From an uncultured Eubacteriales bacterium (GTDB taxonomy: Bacteria > Bacillota > Clostridia > Lachnospirales > Bianqueaceae), in contig ONYR01000222.1 in NCBI GenBank assembly GCA_900322165.1, positions 1-6,700 of the forward strand: 6,700 nucleotides of DNA, read 5' to 3'. Below the pieces are notes generated by a model, which had not been told where the DNA came from, made no database searches, and worked only from the letters and a program-made list of their open reading frames with translations. Positions 1-5,394 of this stretch are shown one piece after another. Position 1 is the first letter of the stretch, and each line of letters starts with the position of its first letter. Position numbers and translations under genes: made by a program.

Positions 1-1263
1 ATCGTAGTACAGGGAGTTATCCTCACCCGCGCGGGAGAGGTAATCCTGGTACGAAGGATCCTGCTGCGCCTTGGTCGTGACCGGAACATAGCCTTCCGTC
101 TCAGCATAGGCAATCTGGACTTCGTTCGTCAGCAGATACTGCGCGAAAAGCCAGGAGGCCAACACCTCCTGCTGATCCGCCTTGTTGAAGATACAGATCG
201 AGGGACCCTGCGAGATCATTGCGGGATGCTCCGGATCATACTGTGGCACTGTGCGGACCACGGTCTCAAAATCGACGATCTGATCCTCCGCAATGTCCGA
301 AAGCGGAGCTTCGCTTCCCATCCAGGTCGCACCGGCGGTCGAGTCGATTGCGAAGATGCACTGCCCTGCGTTCAGGAAGTTTGCGGGATAGCTGTCGATC
401 TTGAAGGTCGAGAAGGCACGCGTCTTCGCATGCTCTGCGACGGTCTTCAGGATCTCCTTGGTCGTATCGTTGAAGATCTCGATCGTACCGTCTTCCTTGG
501 AGTAGCCGGCCCCCTTCTGCTTCAGCATCTGGATCATCATGTTGTCCGTAGATTTGTAAATGAACGGGATCATGACGTTCTGATGGTTGATCTTGAAGGT
601 ACCGTCCTCATTTTTTGCCATAGCCGCTTCCGAGACTTCAAACACGAAATCCCAGGTCAGCACCTCGGGCACTTCATAGCCAAGCGCTTCAACGTACGTC
701 TTATTGATGTAGCACGCTTCGCTCGAGCGCATGTAGGGGATCGCGTAGTAAACGCCGTCGATCGCGCACTCCTTCAGGAACTGCGGAACGATCTCATCTT
801 TTGTCGGAGAATCAAACTTCAGCTCGCTTCCGCCAAGACCGTAGCGCTCATCCACGAGCAGCTCATCCAGCGGGACCACCACGTTGTCACCGGTCAGGTA
901 GGTCGCGATGTGGTCCGGGTAGGTAATACAGACGTTCGGCGTTGTCATCGTGGCGATGTTGGTAATGACATCGTTGTAGATCCGGCCGTAGTCGGTATAG
1001 AGACGGACGTTGACCTTAATATTCGGGTAGAGCTTCTGGAAATCCTCGATCGCCTTGTTGTAGATCGCAGTCTGGGTCTTGTTGGTATCGTTCTTCGCCC
1101 AGAAGGTGATCTCGATCGGTTTTGACGTATCAAAGGTCTCAGGGATCACAAACGGATCCAGGCCCTTCGAGCCGTGGCAGGCTGTCAAAACCGGCAGGAT
1201 CAATAATACGCACAGCGCCATCGCCAGCAGGCGGGACACGCGAGAATGAGTGTTTTTCTTCAT
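1..1263 (-). CDS. ABC transporter extracellular solute-binding lipoprotein (family 1, carbohydrate type), C-terminus cut by window edge
   Basis: Substrate-capturing subunit of the importer encoded just upstream. 421 residues are visible from ATG 1263-1261 with no stop before the window edge, so the C-terminus is missing. The N-terminus is a lipoprotein signal peptide: basic MKKNTHSR, a hydrophobic stretch (about residues 12-26) and lipobox LTAC with the lipidated cysteine at residue 29. The mature part starts its fold with ITFWAKNDTN (about residues 53-62) and has YPNIKVNVRLYTDYG, the pattern of family 1 solute-binding proteins; near the visible end EGYVPVTTKAQQ matches the usual 'GY.PV' element. 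ATG overlaps the TGA of the permease gene (ATGA), with AGGAGGG at 1278-1272 and an 8-base spacer, so translation is probably coupled. It probably binds a sugar, oligosaccharide or glycerol-phosphate-like ligand, but the ligand cannot be deduced. Five further cysteines follow Cys29 in the visible mature part. Family assignment is firm; substrate is unknown. Confidence 0.93.
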   Translation of the reverse strand, partial: MKKNTHSRVSRLLAMALCVLLILPVLTACHGSKGLDPFVIPETFDTSKPIEITFWAKNDTNKTQTAIYNKAIEDFQKLYPNIKVNVRLYTDYGRIYNDVITNIATMTTPNVCITYPDHIATYLTGDNVVVPLDELLVDERYGLGGSELKFDSPTKDEIVPQFLKECAIDGVYYAIPYMRSSEACYINKTYVEALGYEVPEVLTWDFVFEVSEAAMAKNEDGTFKINHQNVMIPFIYKSTDNMMIQMLKQKGAGYSKEDGTIEIFNDTTKEILKTVAEHAKTRAFSTFKIDSYPANFLNAGQCIFAIDSTAGATWMGSEAPLSDIAEDQIVDFETVVRTVPQYDPEHPAMISQGPSICIFNKADQQEVLASWLFAQYLLTNEVQIAYAETEGYVPVTTKAQQDPSYQDYLSRAGEDNSLYYD

Positions 1264-2153
1264 CCCTTGGTCCCTCCTCTCGATACGCCGGCCATGATCT
1301 TGTCGCGGAAGATCAGGAACAGAATGATCAGCGGCAGTGAAATGACAACGACCGCTGCCATCATCGCCGGGATGTTTTCTCGTCCGAAGCCGTTTTCGCG
1401 GATCTCCTGAATCCCGTTCGAGACAAGGAAGTATGCGGAATCATCCGTGATCAGGCGCGGCCACACGTACGAGTTCCAGCACTCGATGACCTTCAGGATC
1501 GTGATCGTGATGATCGTCGGGCGGCAGATCGGCACCATGACCTTCATCAGGTACTTGAAGTCGGAGGTTCCGTCGACCTTCGCTGCGTAATACAGCTCGT
1601 CCGGGATCTGCGCAAAGTTTTCCCTCAGCAGATAGATGTAGAACACCGAGGTGATCGACGGCAGGATCAGACCGGTAAACGTGTTGCGCAGTCCGGCGTT
1701 CGTGATCGTGACAAAGTTCGTGATAATGACAAGTTCGTTCGGGATCATCATCAGCGAAAGGAAGATCGTGAACGTCAGGTCGCGTCCGGCAAAATCCAGC
1801 CGCGCAAACGCGTAGGCCGCGAGCACCGTCACGATGACCATGACTGCGGTCGTGATGACCGTGAAAAGGATCGTGTTGGTAAAATACTTCGCGAGCGAGA
1901 CGGCCGTAAACGCATCGACATAGTTCTGGAGCGTCGGTGCGAGCGTAAAGAATTTCGGAATGTATTCGGAGTTGTAGGTGCTGTAGCTCTTGACGGAGGT
2001 CAGGATCATCCAGTAGAACGGGAACAGCACCAGCAGGCCCCAGATCGTCAGGAAGATGTAGATGAGAGTTGTCATTACCTTCTTGCGGACCCTGGAGGCT
2101 TTTTCAATGCGGATGATATCGTAGGAAAGTTCACCTTTCGCGGTTTTCGCCAT
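1260..2153 (-). CDS. Carbohydrate ABC transporter permease, MalG-type (CUT1 family)
   Basis: One of two integral membrane subunits of the importer; 297 residues, a usual length for MalG/UgpE-type permeases. After a cytoplasmic N-terminus, hydrophobic segments lie near residues 29-52, 92-116, 127-149, 161-176, 211-228 and 264-283, giving about six transmembrane helices. The cytoplasmic EAA coupling loop is at 188-210 (YYAAKVDGTSDFKYLMKVMV), which contacts the ATPase. The C-terminal tail AGVSRGGTKG is like the MalG tail that reaches into the ATPase dimer. I chose ATG 2153 rather than ATG 2159: the Shine-Dalgarno sequence AAGGAGG (2168-2162) is 8 bases from 2153 but only 2 bases from 2159. The gene begins 13 bases after the MalF-type permease stop, and its TGA overlaps the ATG of the binding protein gene. 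Family is certain, substrate is not. Confidence 0.95.
   Translation of the reverse strand: MAKTAKGELSYDIIRIEKASRVRKKVMTTLIYIFLTIWGLLVLFPFYWMILTSVKSYSTYNSEYIPKFFTLAPTLQNYVDAFTAVSLAKYFTNTILFTVITTAVMVIVTVLAAYAFARLDFAGRDLTFTIFLSLMMIPNELVIITNFVTITNAGLRNTFTGLILPSITSVFYIYLLRENFAQIPDELYYAAKVDGTSDFKYLMKVMVPICRPTIITITILKVIECWNSYVWPRLITDDSAYFLVSNGIQEIRENGFGRENIPAMMAAVVVISLPLIILFLIFRDKIMAGVSRGGTKG
1272..1278 (-). promoter_or_regulatory. Ribosome binding site of the solute-binding protein gene, inside the permease gene
   Basis: AGGAGGG on the minus strand lies within the last codons of the MalG-type permease, 8 bases before ATG 1263. With the ATGA stop/start overlap (1263-1260) it supports translational coupling, although its strength also allows independent high-level initiation, as would suit a binding protein needed in excess. 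Confidence 0.85.
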
Positions 2154-2161
2154 CGTCATCG

Positions 2162-2168
2162 CCTCCTT
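2162..2168 (-). promoter_or_regulatory. Ribosome binding site deciding the MalG-type permease start
   Basis: AAGGAGG on the minus strand overlaps the TAA stop of the MalF-type permease. Its spacing is 8 bases to ATG 2153 but only 2 bases to ATG 2159, so 2153 is the better start. Ribosomes ending the upstream gene may re-initiate here. Confidence 0.85.
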
Positions 2169-3057
2169 AATAGTAAACTTTCTTCTTGCTGACCATCAGG
2201 TTGATGCAGGTAATGGTCAGCACGATCGCAAACAGAAGGATGGCTGCCGCGGAAGCGTAGGACGGGTAACCGCCGCTGTCACCGTACAGCATGTCGTACA
2301 CATAGCCAACGATCGTGTTCATGCCCGCCGCGTTCAGGTCGGTTCCGAACAGCGCGACCGCGTCGGAGTAGGCCTTAAACGCACCAATGAAACCGGTAAT
2401 GACAAGGTAGAACACCGTCGGGGAGATCATCGGAAGCGTGATCTTCCAGAAGATCCTCCAGCGCGAGGTCCCATCGACCTTCGCCGCGTTGTAGTAATCC
2501 TGATTGACCGAAGCGAGCGCGCTTGTCAGGATCAGGATCTTGAAAGGCATAACGATCCAGATCGTATAGAAGCAAAGGACGAACATCTTTGCCCAGTACG
2601 GTCCGTCAATGAAATCGACCGACTTGCCTCCGAACGTGTTGATCAGAAGGTTGATCAGGCCGTCCGAGTAGGCCGTTTTCTTAAAGAGGATCATGAAGAC
2701 CAGACCGACTGCCAGCGTGTTGGTAACATAAGGCAGGAAGAAAACCGTCTGGTAGAGGTCCTTCAGTTTCTGGATCGAGCTTAAGGCCACGGAGATCAGC
2801 AGCGCGATGCCCGTCGAGAGCGGCACCGTGATCGCGACCAGAAGCAGGGTGTTTTTCAGCGCCTGCAGGAAATAGGGATCGTGCAGTACGTAGGAAAAAT
2901 TGTAAAGACCGACGCCAAAGTAGGTCTGGGAGGCCGAATTGTATCCTTCCTCGACGGAATAGACAAATACGTCAAGCAGCGGATACACCATGAAAACTCC
3001 CAGAAACAGGATCGCCGGCAAAAGATACAGCCAGCCTTTTGCACTTCTCGTTTTCAT
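2167..3057 (-). CDS. Carbohydrate ABC transporter permease, MalF-type (CUT1 family)
   Basis: Partner membrane subunit of the importer; 296 residues from ATG 3057. It starts with a short basic cytoplasmic tail (MKTRSAKGW) and a first transmembrane helix at about 9-31, followed by hydrophobic segments near 70-93, 103-125, 157-180, 212-227 and 268-288. The EAA loop lies at 188-210 (YYNAAKVDGTSRWRIFWKIT) and shares AAKVDGTS with the MalG-type partner. It lacks the large extra periplasmic loop of E. coli MalF, as is normal for UgpA/MsmF-like Gram-positive proteins. An ATG at 3114 is in frame and would add 19 residues, but it lies inside the ATPase gene; GGAGGAG at 3070-3064 sits 6 bases before ATG 3057, and residues after that start give the normal family N-terminus. 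The gap to the ATPase stop is 16 bases. Family is certain; transported substrate cannot be read from it. Confidence 0.95.
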   Translation of the reverse strand: MKTRSAKGWLYLLPAILFLGVFMVYPLLDVFVYSVEEGYNSASQTYFGVGLYNFSYVLHDPYFLQALKNTLLLVAITVPLSTGIALLISVALSSIQKLKDLYQTVFFLPYVTNTLAVGLVFMILFKKTAYSDGLINLLINTFGGKSVDFIDGPYWAKMFVLCFYTIWIVMPFKILILTSALASVNQDYYNAAKVDGTSRWRIFWKITLPMISPTVFYLVITGFIGAFKAYSDAVALFGTDLNAAGMNTIVGYVYDMLYGDSGGYPSYASAAAILLFAIVLTITCINLMVSKKKVYY

Positions 3058-3063
3058 CGTCTT

Positions 3064-3070
3064 CTCCTCC
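3064..3070 (-). promoter_or_regulatory. Ribosome binding site deciding the MalF-type permease start
   Basis: GGAGGAG reads on the minus strand in the 16-base gap after the ATPase stop, 6 bases before ATG 3057. The in-frame ATG at 3114 lies within the ATPase gene, so the shorter 296-residue permease is preferred. Confidence 0.85.
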
Positions 3071-3073
3071 GCG

Positions 3074-4177
3074 TTACTTTGCGGGATATTCGATTCTCTT
3101 CTCGGTTTCCGCATCGAACATGAAGACCTTGTAGGGCTTCAGACTGAAGCGCACCACCCCGTCCTTCGGAGTAACCGCGCTGTCGGAAGGAATGATCGAA
3201 CGGATCACCGTGTTTTCACAGGCTTCATTCGTGGACACAACGCTCACGTCGCGGCCCATGACTTCGATCGCATTCAGATGGCAGTGCAGCGGACCGTCCT
3301 CATCCGGGATGAAGCCTTCCGGACGCACGCCGATGTAGACCTTGCGGTCCTCCACGCCGGGAACATCCAGCACCGCATCCTCACCGATGTAGAGCTTGCC
3401 GCCCTCCACCTTGCCCTTGAAGACGTTGATCGCGGGCGTGCCGAGGAATTTTGCGACAAACAGATTGACCGGGTCATCGTAGACCTCCTGCGGCTTGTCG
3501 ATCTGCTGGATAATGCCGTCCTTCATTACGACGATCATGTCGGAGATGCTCATCGCCTCTTCCTGGTCGTGCGTGACGAAGATCGTCGTGATGCCGGTCT
3601 CCTTCTGGATCCGGCGAATCTCCTCACGCGTCTGGAGTCTTAAACGCGCGTCGAGGTTCGAAAGCGGCTCATCGAGAAGCAGCACGCGCGGCATTTTCAC
3701 GAGCGCACGGGCGATCGCGACACGCTGCTGCTGACCGCCGGACATCTCCTTCGGCTTACGCTCGAGTAATCCGTCGAGCTGCACCAGGTGGGCGGCCTCC
3801 TCCACCTTTTTATTCATCTCTTCTTTGGAGAGCTTTTTGTCTCCCTTCAGATTTTCCAGAGGGAAACGGATATTCTGTCTTACCGTCAGATGCGGATAGA
3901 GCGCGTAGTTCTGGAAGACAAGGCCGACGCCGCGGTTTTCCGGAGGCAGCTTCGTGACATCGTCGTCTCCGAAAAAGATCTTGCCGCTTGTCGGCATCTG
4001 CAGTCCGCAGATCAGGTTCAGTGTCGTACTTTTTCCGCAGCCGGACGGTCCCAGAAGACCGACCAGCTTGCCATCGGGAATCTCAAACGTAAAATCATTG
4101 ACCGCAATCACTTCATCACTGGATTTTTTGTTGCGGCTGGGAAATTTTTTGGTCAGATGATCAAGTACGATTTTCAT
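3074..4177 (-). CDS. ABC transporter ATP-binding protein, MalK/UgpC/MsmX type (CUT1 family)
   Basis: Cytoplasmic ATPase that powers the importer; 367 residues, the usual length for MalK-type subunits. In order: Walker A GPSGCGKST (43-51), Q-loop glutamine in FQNYALYPH (Q89), signature MSGGQQQR (145-152), Walker B VLLLDEP (165-171) with catalytic Glu170, D-loop SNLD (173-176) and switch His203 in VTHDQEEAM. Beyond about residue 240 is the MalK-type C-terminal regulatory OB/TOBE region, with IGVRPEGF at 282-289. All catalytic residues are present. It is the first transporter gene, followed by both permeases and the binding protein. Start ATG 4177 has AAGGAGGAG at 4193-4185 with a 7-base spacer. 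The gene begins 22 bases after the rpoD stop. Many Firmicutes CUT1 importers share one MsmX/MsmK ATPase; whether this one serves only its own operon or others too cannot be told here. Confidence 0.96.
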   Translation of the reverse strand: MKIVLDHLTKKFPSRNKKSSDEVIAVNDFTFEIPDGKLVGLLGPSGCGKSTTLNLICGLQMPTSGKIFFGDDDVTKLPPENRGVGLVFQNYALYPHLTVRQNIRFPLENLKGDKKLSKEEMNKKVEEAAHLVQLDGLLERKPKEMSGGQQQRVAIARALVKMPRVLLLDEPLSNLDARLRLQTREEIRRIQKETGITTIFVTHDQEEAMSISDMIVVMKDGIIQQIDKPQEVYDDPVNLFVAKFLGTPAINVFKGKVEGGKLYIGEDAVLDVPGVEDRKVYIGVRPEGFIPDEDGPLHCHLNAIEVMGRDVSVVSTNEACENTVIRSIIPSDSAVTPKDGVVRFSLKPYKVFMFDAETEKRIEYPAK

Positions 4178-4199
4178 AAGGACTCTCCTCCTTAGACCC
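4178..4199 (-). promoter_or_regulatory. Short rpoD-ATPase gap with Shine-Dalgarno inside a possible small hairpin
   Basis: The whole space between the rpoD TAA and the ATPase ATG is 22 bases. It holds the strong ribosome binding site AAGGAGGAG (4193-4185). On the transcript, UAAGGA (4194-4189) can pair with UCCUUA (4182-4177) around a 6-base loop GGAGAG, so part of the Shine-Dalgarno and the A of the start codon would lie in the stem. There is no GC-rich stem with a U-run, so this is not an intrinsic terminator, and no promoter is visible. The hairpin is seen by complementarity only and may be chance. Confidence 0.5.
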
Positions 4200-5318
4200 T
4201 TACTCCAGGAAATCTTTCAGCTTCTTCGAACGGGACGGATGACGCAGCTTGCGCAGCGCTTTCGCTTCGATCTGGCGGATACGCTCACGGGTGACCCCGA
4301 ACTGAGAACCGACCTCTTCGAGCGTGCGGGCGCGTCCGTCATCAAGTCCGAAACGAAGACGCAGTACCTGCTGTTCACGTTCCGTCAGCGTTCCGAGCAC
4401 TTCGGAGAGCTGCTCGCGAAGAAGGCTCTGCGCTGCCGCGTCCGCAGGCACCATCATCTCGGTATCGGGGATGAAATCGCCAAGATGCGAATCTTCCTCT
4501 TCACCAATCGGGGTCTCAAGCGAAACAGGCTCCTGCGCGATTTTCATGATCTCGCGGACCTTGCTGACGGGGATCTCCATCGCCTGCGCGATCTCCTCGG
4601 GCGTTGCCTCACGTCCGTTTTCCTGAAGGAGCTGGCGCTGGATGCGAGCGAGCTTGTTGATCGTCTCAACCATATGTACGGGGATACGGATCGTACGAGC
4701 CTGATCCGCGATCGCACGCGTGATGGCCTGACGGATCCACCAGGTCGCGTAGGTACTGAACTTGTAGCCTTTGCGGTAGTCGAACTTCTCGACTGCCTTG
4801 ATCAGTCCGAGGTTGCCTTCCTGGATCAGGTCAAGGAACTGCATGCCGCGGCCGACATAGCGCTTGGCGATACTGACAACGAGCCTGAGGTTCGCTTCGG
4901 CGAGCTTTTTCTTCGCCGCCTCATCGCCCTTCTCCATCTTCTGCGCCAGCTCGATCTCCTCATCCGCGGTCAGGAGCGGAACCTTACCGATCTCCTTGAG
5001 GTACATGCGGACGGGGTCATCGATGCGGATGCTCTCAGGAAGCGAGAGATCCATGTCGTTCTTCGCATCGGAAGAATCCTCGATAAAGCCGATGACATCG
5101 ACTCCGCTGCTTTCGAGCTGATCGTAGACGCGCTCGATCTCTTCGGGCTGAAGCGGAAGATCGCCGAACGCGTCCACGACCTCCTGATACTCCAGCACGT
5201 TCTTTTTCTTCTGAGCATTGTCAAGGAGCTCTTTCATCTTCTCCTGATACTTGCCCTGAAGCTCGGTGCCGATCTCCTTCTCAGCTTCCTGCAGAGAATC
5301 TTTTACTTTTTCATCCAT
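4200..5318 (-). CDS. rpoD: RNA polymerase primary sigma factor RpoD (SigA, sigma-70)
   Basis: Housekeeping sigma factor that directs RNA polymerase to most promoters; 372 residues, close to B. subtilis SigA (371) and far shorter than E. coli RpoD because the non-conserved insert is absent. Region 1.1-like sequence is at about 41-80, region 1.2 at 101-117 (DPVRMYLKEIGKVPLLT), region 2.1-2.2 from EANLRLVVSIAKRY (142-154) through DLIQEGNLGLIKAV (163-176), and region 2.3-2.4 from YKFSTYATWWIRQAITRAIA (185-204), which melts and reads the -10 element. Region 3 follows from about 216, and region 4.2 ends the protein with the -35-binding helix-turn-helix RTLEEVGSQFGVTRERIRQIE (331-351) and the LRHPSRS tail. 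Start ATG 5318 has AGGAGG at 5332-5327 with an 8-base spacer; a longer in-frame reading from TTG 5414 adds 32 residues without family resemblance. It lies 76 bases downstream of dnaG, a conserved pairing. No anomalies seen. Confidence 0.98.
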   Translation of the reverse strand: MDEKVKDSLQEAEKEIGTELQGKYQEKMKELLDNAQKKKNVLEYQEVVDAFGDLPLQPEEIERVYDQLESSGVDVIGFIEDSSDAKNDMDLSLPESIRIDDPVRMYLKEIGKVPLLTADEEIELAQKMEKGDEAAKKKLAEANLRLVVSIAKRYVGRGMQFLDLIQEGNLGLIKAVEKFDYRKGYKFSTYATWWIRQAITRAIADQARTIRIPVHMVETINKLARIQRQLLQENGREATPEEIAQAMEIPVSKVREIMKIAQEPVSLETPIGEEEDSHLGDFIPDTEMMVPADAAAQSLLREQLSEVLGTLTEREQQVLRLRFGLDDGRARTLEEVGSQFGVTRERIRQIEAKALRKLRHPSRSKKLKDFLE

Positions 5319-5394
5319 TAAGGAATCCTCCTGTCTGTCTTTCGATACTATTTGAATTGGTGATTGTCTGTTGTTGAGGCTTGACCCCGCGCTC
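5319..5394 (-). promoter_or_regulatory. dnaG-rpoD intergenic leader with rpoD ribosome binding site
   Basis: These 76 bases separate the dnaG TGA from the rpoD ATG. The strong Shine-Dalgarno AGGAGG is at 5332-5327, 8 bases from the start, and settles the rpoD start at 5318. The rest is relatively A-rich on the transcript strand with a small GACAGACAG tandem just before the Shine-Dalgarno. I found no intrinsic terminator. A TAGTAT hexamer (5350-5345) resembles a -10 box, but the sequence 17 bases upstream (CAACAG) is a poor -35, so a separate rpoD promoter is not supported. Confidence 0.55.

Noticed and set aside
226..1125. Long open frame (299 codons) on the plus strand opposite the solute-binding protein
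   Set aside because: It mirrors the codon pattern of the real minus-strand gene, has no family resemblance, and the opposite strand has a signal peptide, lipobox and ribosome binding site.
2990..3643. Open frame of 217 codons on the plus strand opposite the permease-ATPase junction
   Set aside because: It spans the boundary of two well-supported minus-strand genes, has no recognisable domain and is a shadow frame.
4251..4264. CcpA-box-like sequence (CGAAAGCGCTGCGC on the minus strand) near the end of rpoD, upstream of the importer
   Set aside because: It differs from the cre consensus at four positions and is fully explained by conserved region 4.2 codons (AKAL).
4239..5321. Long open frame (360 codons) on the plus strand opposite rpoD
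   Set aside because: Its Leu/Asp/Arg-rich translation is typical of an antisense shadow of a GC-rich gene; the minus strand encodes an unmistakable sigma-70.
5345..5373. Possible rpoD promoter in the dnaG-rpoD gap (TAGTAT as -10)
   Set aside because: The hexamer 17 bases upstream, CAACAG, is a poor -35 and there is no extended -10 TG motif; not enough to call a promoter.
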